A DNA stretch of 33,487 nucleotides from Mycobacterium sp. ACS4331 (lineage in GTDB: Bacteria; Actinomycetota; Actinomycetes; Mycobacteriales; Mycobacteriaceae), in NCBI RefSeq assembly GCF_001667265.1, contig NZ_LZHW01000076.1, forward strand, positions 1-33,487, given 5' to 3'. Position numbers and translations under genes: made by a program. Shown in pieces: positions 7,274-15,559 of the stretch; within the stretch, counting starts at the first letter, position 1, and each line of letters starts with the position of its first letter. The notes under the pieces were generated by a model. It saw only the letters and a program-made list of their open reading frames with translations, did not search any database and was not told where the DNA came from.

Positions 7274-7279
7274 ATGTTA
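7274..7279 (-). promoter_or_regulatory. Candidate leaderless -10 for the first cutinase gene
   Basis: On the minus strand TAACAT is followed by exactly 7 nt and then the GTG start at 7266. This is the geometry of mycobacterial leaderless promoters, where transcription begins at the start codon. The first three bases of the box are the TAA stop codon of the transporter gene. The -35 region (about CCGACC, 18 nt upstream) is weak. Confidence 0.4.
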
Positions 7280-8275
7280 GCGAGTGCGGACCACGTCGGT
7301 CGGCTGGATGTCGTCAGTCGGGCTGCCCACGGAGGCCGCCGTCCGGTCGCCGGTGCGGGCCAGAGCGAGCCCGACGAGCACCACGGCGCCGCCGACCGCC
7401 TGGATCGGCGTCATGGCCTCGCCGACCAGAAGCCAGGCCCACAGGACCGCGAACAGCACCTCCGCCAGACCCACCAGGGACGCGAAGCCCGGCTTGAGCA
7501 TCGCGACGCCGACGATGCCGAGGGTGTAGGCCACAGCGGTGCTCACCAGGGCCAGCATCAGCGCGGGTACCACCCACGATGTCGTGAAGCCGGCGACCGT
7601 GACGGGTGCCGAGGTCATGGTGAACGGCATGACTCCACTCAGCCCGAGCGCGGCGACGGTCACAGCGCCCGCGATCAGACCGCCCGCGGCCAGGGTGATC
7701 GGGTGCAGTGGTTCGGCGTCGGCGGCGGTCGCGGTGGTGTCGCTCATCATGAAGTAGAAGGCCGCGCAGACCGCGGAGCCCGCGGCCCAGATGACGCCGA
7801 CCGCGTTGATGTGGGCGCCGCTGAAGACGTCGAGCACGAGCGTGATTCCGGCGATGGCCGCCGCGACACCGGCAAGGGTCCGTGCGCTCGGCCTCCGGCG
7901 CGTGGTCGCCCAGAGCCAGCCCACCACCAGGATCGGCGCGGTGTACTCCAGCAGCAGCGCGACGCCCACCGACAGATGGTTGACGGCGTTGTAGTAGCAC
8001 AGCTGCGCGCCGGCGATCGGGACGACGCCGTAGACCACCACGGTCCTGAGGTGCCGCCGCGCCTCGCCCCACCAGCCCGGTCGGACGAAGCTCGCGAAGA
8101 TCGCCATCATCACGGCGCCGCCGACGAGCCGTGCGGTCACGGCTGCCGTGGGGCTCCAGCCCGCGGTCATGAGCGCCTTCGCGAAGGGGCCGGACATGCC
8201 GAAGCTCAGCGCGGATGCCACGGCGAACATCAGTCCGACGCGGAAGCGGTTGACGCTCGACGTTGTCGTCAGCAT
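7277..8275 (-). CDS. EamA/DMT-superfamily transporter
   Basis: A 332-residue inner-membrane protein with about ten hydrophobic helices forming two EamA repeats (roughly residues 12-140 and 155-315). Family features are the early RLVGGAVMMA segment, the LLLEYTAPILVVGWLWA end of repeat 1, and LVGLAEVLFAVLWAWLLVGE plus GGAVVLVGLALA at the end of repeat 2. Members export amino acids, metabolites or small organic compounds; it most resembles RhtA-type exporters, but the substrate cannot be read from sequence. ATG 8275 has AGGGG upstream. It diverges from the CGNR regulator, which probably controls it, and runs into the cutinase genes 10 bp downstream. Confidence 0.9.
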   Translation of the reverse strand: MLTTTSSVNRFRVGLMFAVASALSFGMSGPFAKALMTAGWSPTAAVTARLVGGAVMMAIFASFVRPGWWGEARRHLRTVVVYGVVPIAGAQLCYYNAVNHLSVGVALLLEYTAPILVVGWLWATTRRRPSARTLAGVAAAIAGITLVLDVFSGAHINAVGVIWAAGSAVCAAFYFMMSDTTATAADAEPLHPITLAAGGLIAGAVTVAALGLSGVMPFTMTSAPVTVAGFTTSWVVPALMLALVSTAVAYTLGIVGVAMLKPGFASLVGLAEVLFAVLWAWLLVGEAMTPIQAVGGAVVLVGLALARTGDRTAASVGSPTDDIQPTDVVRTR

Positions 8276-8317
8276 TGCGGCCCCTTAACCTGCGGGAATC
8301 CTGGGGAGACCCGTGTA

Positions 8318-8387
8318 ATGAGTAAAATCGTCTTTGGTCATGACCATAGGTCGGAGAGGAGTCATGAGTCAAATGAATTTCACTCAT
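8318..8387 (+). promoter_or_regulatory. Three ATGAGTnAAAT motifs in the divergent promoter
   Basis: ATGAGTAAAAT (8318-8328, +), ATGAGTCAAAT (8364-8374, +) and ATGAGTGAAAT (8377-8387, read on -) differ only at one central base. The last two form a 30-bp imperfect palindrome (8361-8390) over the start codon of the regulator gene. A separate perfect palindrome, TGGTCATGACCA, lies at 8335-8346. Placement between a transporter and a DNA-binding protein suggests operators. Confidence 0.5.
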
Positions 8388-8927
8388 GACACAGAGCTCA
8401 CTCTGCGTGCGGCGAGTGCGCTGATCAACAGCGACCGCGTCGAGGGGGAGCAGCTCGGGGATCAGCGCGCGCTCGACGAGTACCTCGGGGGATTCGGCTG
8501 GACCGGGCGCCGCGACCGGGACGCCCACGAGCTGGCCGAGGTGCATCGGCTGCGGGAGCGGCTGGGGCAGATCTGGGCCCTCGCCGACGACGAGGAGCGC
8601 ACCGTGGCGGCCGTCAACGCACTGCTCTCCGACACCAGGGCCGCACCATGGCTGACCCGGCACCCGGAGATGCCCGAGTGGCATCTGCACCTGGCCTCGA
8701 TCCACGATCCGCTGGCCCAGAGGATGGGCGCCGAGATGGCGATGGCACTGGCCGACCTGATCCGCGGTGGCGAACTGCGCCGCCTCAAGACCTGCTCGGC
8801 GCCGGACTGTTCGGCCGTGCTGATCGACCTGTCACGCAACCGCTCACGGATGTTCTGCGACACGGGCAACTGCGGTAATCGGCAACACGTCGCGGCCTAC
8901 CGCGAACGGCGCGCCAACCAGGGTTAG
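8364..8927 (+). CDS. CGNR zinc-finger transcriptional regulator
   Basis: A 187-residue protein with an N-terminal ABATE-like stress domain (about residues 10-130) and a C-terminal CGNR zinc finger: Cys144-x4-Cys149, then Cys165-x4-Cys170-Gly-Asn-Arg, followed by a basic helix (HVAAYRERR). Members are thought to be transcription regulators of neighbouring transporter or enzyme genes. ATG 8364 was chosen for the GGAG seven nt upstream; ATG 8374 and a GTG at 8334 are also possible. The start codon lies within repeated ATGAGTnAAAT motifs, so autoregulation is plausible. The transporter gene is divergent. Confidence 0.88.
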   Translation: MSQMNFTHDTELTLRAASALINSDRVEGEQLGDQRALDEYLGGFGWTGRRDRDAHELAEVHRLRERLGQIWALADDEERTVAAVNALLSDTRAAPWLTRHPEMPEWHLHLASIHDPLAQRMGAEMAMALADLIRGGELRRLKTCSAPDCSAVLIDLSRNRSRMFCDTGNCGNRQHVAAYRERRANQG

Positions 8928-8959
8928 CGCAAGTCACAGTGCGCGCGCCGCGATGGCCC

Positions 8960-8965
8960 TATCGT
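8960..8965 (+). promoter_or_regulatory. Candidate -10 of the DUF3237 gene
   Basis: TATCGT at 8960-8965 fits the mycobacterial TAnnnT -10 and is the same hexamer as in the candidate promoters before infA and before the GAF regulator. It leaves a leader of about 20-25 nt that includes the GGGGGG ribosome-binding stretch before ATG 8995. No convincing -35 is visible. Confidence 0.3.
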
Positions 8966-8994
8966 GGGGGGATCAGCCGAGCGTGGGGGGCGCC

Positions 8995-9453
8995 ATGGGC
9001 ATTGAGCTGTCACATGAATTCTCTTTCTGGGCGCAGTTGAATCCCGCTGTCGACGTCGGGCCGGGACCCTACGGGCAGCGGCTGTGCTTCGAGGTGGTCG
9101 GCGGCGAGGTGACCGGCGAGCGCCTCAAGGGCGACGTGCTCTCGGGCGGGGGCGACTGGATTCTGGTCGGAGCCGACGGATACGGACGCATCGATGTCCG
9201 CCTGCAGTTCAAAACCGTTGACGGTGCCCTGATCTTCGTCCAGTACTTCGGTCTGCTCGAGATCAACGAGGTCGTCGCTCAAGCGCTGGCCACCGCTGGT
9301 GGGACCCGGTACGAGGACCAGTACTTCCGGACGGCGCCGCGGCTTGAGACGGGCGATCCGCGTTACTCCTGGGTGAATCGTTCGACGTTCGTCGCCCGTG
9401 GGCACGTGGTCGAAGGCGGCAGGGTCGAGTACGAGGTTCACCGCGTGCTGTGA
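8995..9453 (+). CDS. DUF3237 family protein
   Basis: A 152-residue protein matching the DUF3237 pattern: an opening strand with polar residues (LSHEFSFWAQLN), GGEVTGERLKGDVLSGGGDW, the acidic DGYGRIDVRLQFKTVDGALI, and the end motif YFRTAPRLETGDPRYSWVNR followed by FVARGHV. The family folds as a small beta-barrel; function is unknown, with proposals ranging from a lipocalin-like binder to a small enzyme. ATG 8995 was chosen because the conserved sequence begins there; GTG/ATG codons further upstream add an atypical leader. Its last 16 bp overlap the convergent cyclase-ATPase gene. Confidence 0.85.
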   Translation: MGIELSHEFSFWAQLNPAVDVGPGPYGQRLCFEVVGGEVTGERLKGDVLSGGGDWILVGADGYGRIDVRLQFKTVDGALIFVQYFGLLEINEVVAQALATAGGTRYEDQYFRTAPRLETGDPRYSWVNRSTFVARGHVVEGGRVEYEVHRVL

Positions 9454-12400
9454 TCGTCCGCCTCGGCCAGGATTGCACGCGCGATCTCAACCTCCGGCCA
9501 CGTGCCGTCGGCCGGCATCCGTTCGAGGGCCGCGCGCAGCGTGTCGAGGGTGGAGGGCCCACGCAGTCGGTACTCGTCGAGTGCGGTACGCAACGCGAAA
9601 CCGTTGGCGCCGCAGCGTGATGCCACCTCTGCCGCCCTCGCGAGATCGGCCCGAACCTGCACCGGGTCGGCCTGCGTTTCGGCGCGCAGCCGAAGCAGTT
9701 CGGCATCGTAGTAGTGCATTCCGGTGTCGTGGGCCAGCCGCAGCCCGTCTTCGATCCGTCCCAGCGCTTCGCCCGGCTGCCCCGCCGCAAGCAGAAGCCG
9801 TGCCAGGAAGCCGTCGAACGACGGGAGGAATCCCGTGGTCTCAAGCGCCCGACACGCCGTCACCCAGCCGGTCAGCATCTTGATCGGAATCGTCAGCGCG
9901 TCACGGTCGGGAGGCTCGGCGCGCAGCGCCGCCACCGCGGTGCCACACTGGATCATCAGCGCGCCCGCTGCGATCCATTGATCGAACTCATGCTGCGCGC
10001 CAACGGAACTGATGTCGGCGCCGGCGTCGAGTGCGCGGGCGGCCTGGCCCGCCTCCACGGCGATCGTGGCTTCGACATAACGGGCGTAGCAGTGACTGAA
10101 CGGGCCCTGCGGGAAGTCCAGCTCGGCTGCGCGCGCGGTGGCCCGCCGCAGCGCATCGTCCGCACCCGCCAGATCGCCGCGGGCCCAACGGGCCTGAGCC
10201 AGGCTGGTCAGCCCCAGAACCATCGGATCGAATGGCTGGAACCACTCGGCTTCGATGTTGTGGTCGCCGCGCTCGGTCGCCATCGTGGCGGCGTCCTCCA
10301 GATGCTGCGCAGCGTCCTCGAATTCGCCGCGAAGCCAGCACACCACCCCGGCGCCGGCGAGGTTCTCCGAGCGCCACCAGTCACGGCCGCCGTCCACGCC
10401 GACCCGCAGCGTGCGCACCACCGCGTCGGCTCGTGTGAGATCGGCTCGGTTCACGTAGTAGGTGAACAGCGCCATCAGGGTCGCGAACAACTCGTCGGCA
10501 TGCGGGTCGGTGCCGCTGAGCACCAGGCAGCGCTCGAAATCCGCGGCCGCGCGTGCGCTGCCAGCGCCCTCGGCGGCCGCAGTGAGAAAGCCGTGGCGCA
10601 GAAGCAGACTCACCTCACGGTGATCGCGCGCGGGACTCGGTGCCAGCTGACTCAGCTGCGCGAGCGCACTGGAGAGGTGGTTGCGTGCTTCGCTCAGGGC
10701 GCCGCGCCGGCGAGCGGCAGAGTACGCCTTCTGGTGAGCGGCGGCGGCTTCGTCGTGCCGACGCGCCTTCTCGAAATGCTGTGCGATCAGAGGCCAGTCC
10801 GGTTCGCCGTGGCTGGCCTCCGCGGTGAGGGCCTCCGCGACTCGGCCGTGCAGTCTGCGCCGGATGCTCGGTGGTGGCAGCTCCGCAGCCACCTCGCGGA
10901 GCAGTTCGTGCCGGAACCGCCAGACATCCTCGGTCACCGGCTGCAGCACAAGCCTGGCTTCGAGTTCGGCGATGACACTGTCGACTTCGTCTTCGGACAG
11001 GTCGGTCACGGAACGGACGACGGCACGGTCGAAGTGGTCTCCCACAGTGGCCGCGGCTTCGACGAAACGGAGTGAGCGCTCGCTTGCCCGCAACCGGGCG
11101 AACAGTGCCTCGTAGAGCGAGTCGGGCACCTGCTGATCGGAGACGATCGGCGACGGCGAGTTCTTGATCTTGGCGATCACCTCTTCGATGTAGAGCGGGA
11201 CGCCGTCGCAGCGCCGGCGGACGGCGCGCCGCTCGGCCGGCGTTGAATCCGGGTGCAGCGCGAGGATGAGGCGGTCGGTGTCGCCGGATGTGAGCGGTTT
11301 GAGCTCCACCACGGTGGTGTCGGTGCCCTCGGGCAGCGAGGCGCGGTCGCGTGAGGTCATCACCACCAGAAGGCGACCGCGGGCGGTGTGCAGAAGTGAG
11401 CCGACGAGGGCGGTGGTGTTCTGGTCGAACCAGTGCATGTCCTCCACCAGCAGCACCCCGGGTCCGCCGTCCAGGCATGCGACGAGGTAGTCGGTGATCG
11501 CACCAGCGATGCGCTCCTGCAGGCGCTGTCCCTCGGCGGGAGCGGGCCGGTAACCCTGGTCCGGTGTGATGCCCAGGACCGGCGCGAGCAGAGGCACCAC
11601 CGTGTCCACGTCCAGGCCTCTTGCCGCCACCTCGTCGCACAGGTTCTGCAGCCGCTCACCCGGCCCGGTCGTCCTGCGGATGTGGCAGCGACGTTCGAGC
11701 AGCTTGCGAACCGGATGCATCCCGACATCGGTGTGGAACGGCGACCCGACCAGTTCCAGCGCCACCCCGCCGGCGTCGGCGACCAGCGTGAGCGCGTGGC
11801 GCGCGATCCGGCTCTTCCCGATGCCCGGCTCACCCTGGAAGGCGATGCTCGGCGTCGTCGAACTCCCGGCGACGGTCTGGCTCCACCGCTCGGCCAGGGC
11901 CGCCAGCTCGGGTTCGCGGCCGATGATCGGTCCCGCTTGAGTGACCGACACGGTGTCCCGTTCGGAGACCACGCGAAAGGGCACCACTTCGCCGTCGACC
12001 CCCTTGACGGCTTGAGGAGCGCAGGCCTCGACTTCGAAGCTGTCGCGGATCAGGCTGGCCACCGCATCGGAGGCCGCGACGGTGCCCGGTTCGGCCACAC
12101 TGCACATCCGGGCGGCGAGATTCGCCGCGAAACCGTAGACGTCGTCCTGAGCGGTGTCGAGATACACGAGGCCGCGGTGAATGCCGACCCGAACGTCGAT
12201 CTCGAAGCCGAAGCTGCGGTTGACCCGCGCACTCAACTGGTCGATCGCCCTGGTGATGTCCAGGCCTGCCTGTGCGGCGCGCCGCACGTCGTCCTCGTGC
12301 GCGCGGGGGTGTCCGAACACCGCGAGAAGCCCGTCGCCCTTGGTGTTTCCGATGTGGCCGCCGTAGTGGTTGACCGTGCGCAGCACCTCGTCGCGGTAGC

Positions 12401-12674
12401 GGCCCACGACCGTGCGGTAGATCTCGGGGTCGATGCGGGTCGACAACGCGGTCGAGTCGACGAGGTCGGCGAACATGATGGTCAGGCGGCGCAGTTCGCC
12501 GTCCTCCATGGGCGCGACCAGCAGATCTTCGGCGTCGGCGTTGGTGCTGTCCACCGCCAGGACCTGGCCCACGAGATCGCGTGCTGCTTTACGATCACCG
12601 CTGTTGACTGCGGCCACCGCGCGGTCGAGCAGTTCATCGATCGCGGCCTGCCGCCGCCCCGGGCTGCCGTGCAC
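9438..12674 (-). CDS. Class III nucleotidyl cyclase-AAA ATPase-TPR signalling protein
   Basis: A protein of about 1078 residues. A short TPR-like N-terminus (1-50) is followed by a class III cyclase domain (about 60-235) with metal-binding Asp70 (FADLVDST) and Asp114 (KGDGLL), and the transition-state pair Asn185/Arg189 (GFAANLAARM), so it may be catalytically competent. Next is an AAA/STAND-type ATPase (about 250-520) with Walker A GEPGIGKS (281-288) and Walker B VLLVEDMHW. The C-terminal half is a long Ala-rich helical TPR-like region. No LuxR DNA-binding domain is present. The start is GTG 12674 or TTG 12698; the latter overlaps the stop of the flavoenzyme gene. It is last in a four-gene leftward operon and could sense or regulate the island's products. 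Confidence 0.85.
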   Translation of the reverse strand: MHGSPGRRQAAIDELLDRAVAAVNSGDRKAARDLVGQVLAVDSTNADAEDLLVAPMEDGELRRLTIMFADLVDSTALSTRIDPEIYRTVVGRYRDEVLRTVNHYGGHIGNTKGDGLLAVFGHPRAHEDDVRRAAQAGLDITRAIDQLSARVNRSFGFEIDVRVGIHRGLVYLDTAQDDVYGFAANLAARMCSVAEPGTVAASDAVASLIRDSFEVEACAPQAVKGVDGEVVPFRVVSERDTVSVTQAGPIIGREPELAALAERWSQTVAGSSTTPSIAFQGEPGIGKSRIARHALTLVADAGGVALELVGSPFHTDVGMHPVRKLLERRCHIRRTTGPGERLQNLCDEVAARGLDVDTVVPLLAPVLGITPDQGYRPAPAEGQRLQERIAGAITDYLVACLDGGPGVLLVEDMHWFDQNTTALVGSLLHTARGRLLVVMTSRDRASLPEGTDTTVVELKPLTSGDTDRLILALHPDSTPAERRAVRRRCDGVPLYIEEVIAKIKNSPSPIVSDQQVPDSLYEALFARLRASERSLRFVEAAATVGDHFDRAVVRSVTDLSEDEVDSVIAELEARLVLQPVTEDVWRFRHELLREVAAELPPPSIRRRLHGRVAEALTAEASHGEPDWPLIAQHFEKARRHDEAAAAHQKAYSAARRRGALSEARNHLSSALAQLSQLAPSPARDHREVSLLLRHGFLTAAAEGAGSARAAADFERCLVLSGTDPHADELFATLMALFTYYVNRADLTRADAVVRTLRVGVDGGRDWWRSENLAGAGVVCWLRGEFEDAAQHLEDAATMATERGDHNIEAEWFQPFDPMVLGLTSLAQARWARGDLAGADDALRRATARAAELDFPQGPFSHCYARYVEATIAVEAGQAARALDAGADISSVGAQHEFDQWIAAGALMIQCGTAVAALRAEPPDRDALTIPIKMLTGWVTACRALETTGFLPSFDGFLARLLLAAGQPGEALGRIEDGLRLAHDTGMHYYDAELLRLRAETQADPVQVRADLARAAEVASRCGANGFALRTALDEYRLRGPSTLDTLRAALERMPADGTWPEVEIARAILAEADDHSTR

Positions 12675-12694
12675 AGACTGATTGTGACCCGTGC

Positions 12695-14761
12695 TCAAGG
12701 GATGTAGAACCCCCGAATGCGGTGGTGCCGGCCTCGACCGAGGATCGCGTTCGCCGCCTGAAGGCCCGACAGCACCGAGGATTCGATGCATCCGGCGTTC
12801 ATTCCGGAATCCGTCCAATCACCGGCCAGCACGAGGTTGTCGTAGCCGCTCTCGTCCGGCCGGAGTCGATAACGGTCGGTCCCCGGCACCGACTGCACGT
12901 AGCGGTCGGAGGGGTCGATGTTGACGCTGACGTGCTGTGTCGCCAACGCGGCGCTGCCGCGGTGACCGTTGACTCCGGTGAGCATGTGCCACGCGAATCC
13001 GTCGTCGGTCACCGCGTTGGGGAAGAACAGTCGCACGTGATCCTGCAGGTAGTCCAGGATCTCCGACTGCGCGCGCCGCTCACACTCGGCGGCGAACTCA
13101 GCGGGGTCGCGCGAGGTGGGCCAGTCGGTCTGCAACGGGCCGCAGAAGTAGGCGACCGTGCCGGGCCTGTCGTCGTCCGGCCACTGCTCTGCCCACAGCG
13201 TCTGCGGCATCGAGGCCCAGGTGTCGTAGGGCGTCACATAGCCGCTGATCGTGGCCCCCGGCCAGCGCAGGCCCAGGGTCTCGTGGTCCGGTCGCAGCCA
13301 CAGCTGGAACGCCTGGGTGGCGACCGTGTGCAGCTTCGTCGTCATCTCGCGCCACTCGGGGCGGTCGTCGATCAGTTCGCCCGCGACGATCGGCAGCATC
13401 CCGAGCGACACCGCGAGGATGATCTGGTCGAAGTCGGCACCGCGGCGCAGGACACGGGTCTCGACGTCGTCTCGGCTCCCGAAGTGGGATTCGAGGCCCT
13501 CGAGGCCATCGCGCGCCTCGATCTGATCGGCGAGAGGGCGGTCCGGGAAGACCGGCAGGCCGCCGACGGTGGTCAGCGGTTCGTAGTGTTCGACTCCGGC
13601 GGCCAGGCGCACCTGCCGGCCCAGCGTCACCGATTCGATCGCGTGGTGGTGGGCGTCGAGGTGCAGAGCGTCGAGGCGATGGAAGAACTCGAAGTCGACG
13701 CCGCGTCGGCGCAGGGCCTGATACAGCGGTGCGATGACGACGTCGCCCATGCCGGCCGTCATCTTCCAGAAGATCGCACCCTTGTACCGGAAGAGCATCA
13801 CGCCGGTGAACAGCACTCCCAGGCCGGCGCCGAACGCGGGTTTGTCGGGATCGGCTTTGTCCCAGCCGAACACCATGTCGTACATGGCCCGGACCAGGGG
13901 GAAGTCGACGGTGTCGGGGTGTGCCCCGTGGCGCAGCGCCCACTGGCTGAAATCCTCGTCCTGGATGGTGCGCAACCCCCGCGGATCGGTCATCAGGTTG
14001 TCCACGATCATCCCGCGCGCGGTCGCGGTGAGCAGCGAGATCAGGATCCACGTTCGCCGGTGGTCGGTGCGCCGGTCGTAGTCCAGCGTCTCGCGGACCG
14101 CATCCAGGACCTGCCCCAGAAGGTCAGTTCCCGCTTCGTGCTGCGGGCGTGGGTTGAGAATCGCGATGGTGGCCGCCAGCACTGCGCGCTGCACTGTCTG
14201 CGGCAGGGCGCCGGGGGGTTTGGGCGGGGTCGGGGACACCGACAGCGTCAGTCCGGTGTCGGGTTCTGTCTTCATCGACTCCACCAGGTCGCCGATGAGT
14301 TGCATCATCCGCTCGAAGAACCCGACCACCGTCAGCGGTCCCTTGTCGGGATCGGGGTCGCCCGGTTGATCGGCGGTGCGCGAGAACCTGCCCAGCCACA
14401 CCTGCCATTCGTCGTTGAAGTCATCGGCGGCACCCAGGTCGTTGGCGGGAACCAGGGCCTGGTCCCAGGTGTGGATGGGGCTCTCGGGATCCGTTGTGGC
14501 ACGGTCGAGTTCGGCATAGCACTCACGCAACAGCGTGAACGCGTTCTCGTAGGATCCCAGCCACACGTGCAGGCCGTGCTCCTCGATGCGGCCGTTCTGC
14601 CCGCGGCTCGACGCCCCCTTCCCGCCGAGCCGCCAGCCGCGCTGATACACCGTGATCGACTCGAAGCGGTCCTGCCAACCGGGTTCGCTCAGGCGCCATG
14701 CTGCGGTCAGTCCGGCCATGCCGCCACCGAGGATGGCGACCCTCTTTGTTCGGTCGGTCAC
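12695..14761 (-). CDS. FAD-dependent amine oxidase/desaturase-like enzyme
   Basis: A 688-residue flavoprotein. The dinucleotide-binding motif is at the N-terminus (VAILGGGMAGLTAAWRL, Gly12-Gly17), followed by the second conserved block (VYQRGWRLGGKGASSRG) with the FAD-contacting RxGGK. The C-terminus has the typical closing motif (LVLAGDWTDSGMNAGCIESS and LQAANAI). This layout is that of the phytoene desaturase/hydroxysqualene dehydroxylase/amine oxidase superfamily, whose members often oxidise isoprenoids. Its presence in an operon block with a polyprenyl synthetase supports an isoprenoid substrate, by inference. It is longer than phytoene desaturases (~500 aa), with extra sequence at about residues 85-330. 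The GTG start is 21 bp after the preceding gene. Confidence 0.85.
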   Translation of the reverse strand: MTDRTKRVAILGGGMAGLTAAWRLSEPGWQDRFESITVYQRGWRLGGKGASSRGQNGRIEEHGLHVWLGSYENAFTLLRECYAELDRATTDPESPIHTWDQALVPANDLGAADDFNDEWQVWLGRFSRTADQPGDPDPDKGPLTVVGFFERMMQLIGDLVESMKTEPDTGLTLSVSPTPPKPPGALPQTVQRAVLAATIAILNPRPQHEAGTDLLGQVLDAVRETLDYDRRTDHRRTWILISLLTATARGMIVDNLMTDPRGLRTIQDEDFSQWALRHGAHPDTVDFPLVRAMYDMVFGWDKADPDKPAFGAGLGVLFTGVMLFRYKGAIFWKMTAGMGDVVIAPLYQALRRRGVDFEFFHRLDALHLDAHHHAIESVTLGRQVRLAAGVEHYEPLTTVGGLPVFPDRPLADQIEARDGLEGLESHFGSRDDVETRVLRRGADFDQIILAVSLGMLPIVAGELIDDRPEWREMTTKLHTVATQAFQLWLRPDHETLGLRWPGATISGYVTPYDTWASMPQTLWAEQWPDDDRPGTVAYFCGPLQTDWPTSRDPAEFAAECERRAQSEILDYLQDHVRLFFPNAVTDDGFAWHMLTGVNGHRGSAALATQHVSVNIDPSDRYVQSVPGTDRYRLRPDESGYDNLVLAGDWTDSGMNAGCIESSVLSGLQAANAILGRGRHHRIRGFYIP

Positions 14762-14782
14762 GCGCGAGACGTCTCCATGAGT

Positions 14783-15550
14783 TCAGATCGCGATCTCGAC
14801 GGGGACCGTCGCGGTGGTCGTGCCGCCGACGACCACCTCGACCTCGCCGACGTAGATTCCGCTGATCAGGGGCCTGGGGTCGACGCCGATCCGGAATTTC
14901 TTCCGGTCTTTGGGCAGGACGTTCTGCGCCAACGGTTTGTTGCCGCCCTTCCCCGCGCCATGGAAGGACACCAGGGCCGCCGGGATCTCGTCGGAGGTGC
15001 CCGGCCGCCGTAGGCCACCGCCCGGTTCTCCCACCTTCAGACGGAGCAGTCGGTCGGCGCTGCCCGGAGCGACGAAGCGATCGGAGAGGGTGACGGTCCG
15101 CTCGTACTTCGCGGGTCCGATGAGGGCGGTCTCGGCCAGTTCGATCGAGCCGAGCAGCGAGATGTTGGCCCACTTGACCATCGACCTGGTCCAGACATCC
15201 GGGCTGTTGGGCTTGGTCTCGAACTCGACGGCGGCATCTCGGGCGACGGCCCCCGCCTGCCGGATCATCCGGCGCCCGATGGACTCCATGACGTCGGCGA
15301 CCTGCCGACGCCCCTCCTCGCCAGGATCGGGTTTGGCCGGGGGCCGGTCGATGACGTCCTTGGTCAGCTGGATCCCGCTCCGCACCGCCAAATCGACGGA
15401 CTTGGTGAAGGAGTCGATGAACTGGCCGGTCGTGTAGGTCGAGACGTCGGCGGACTCGGCGATGGCCTGCGCGGCGATGGCCCGGGCCTGATCGGCGATC
15501 TCTTTGGCGGTCTTGGTCAGGCGGTCGGCGACGACTGCGGGGTCTTCCAT
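14783..15550 (-). CDS. Unassigned helical + beta-sandwich protein (255 aa)
   Basis: I do not recognise a described family. Residues 1-145 are predicted helical and amphipathic, with a duplicated segment at 37-67 (TYTTGQFIDSFTKSVDLAVR) and 113-145 (NSPDVWTRSMVKWANISLLG). Residues 147-255 alternate hydrophobic and polar residues like a beta-sandwich and end in LISGIYVGEVEVVVGG. The same plan occurs in the 241- and 232-residue proteins of this island. The helical half has a phasin-like character, which hints at a surface or scaffold role on lipid or another hydrophobic body. There is no signal peptide or membrane segment, so it is probably cytosolic. ATG 15550 has AGGAG upstream. It starts 9 bp after the 478-aa gene. 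Confidence 0.75.
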   Translation of the reverse strand: MEDPAVVADRLTKTAKEIADQARAIAAQAIAESADVSTYTTGQFIDSFTKSVDLAVRSGIQLTKDVIDRPPAKPDPGEEGRRQVADVMESIGRRMIRQAGAVARDAAVEFETKPNSPDVWTRSMVKWANISLLGSIELAETALIGPAKYERTVTLSDRFVAPGSADRLLRLKVGEPGGGLRRPGTSDEIPAALVSFHGAGKGGNKPLAQNVLPKDRKKFRIGVDPRPLISGIYVGEVEVVVGGTTTATVPVEIAI

Positions 15551-15559
15551 CGGTCGCTC

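Noticed and set aside
12722..15013. 763-codon open frame on the plus strand
   Set aside because: It is antisense to the flavoenzyme and the 255-aa gene; its composition (Arg/Gly/Val/His-rich) is that of a shadow frame.
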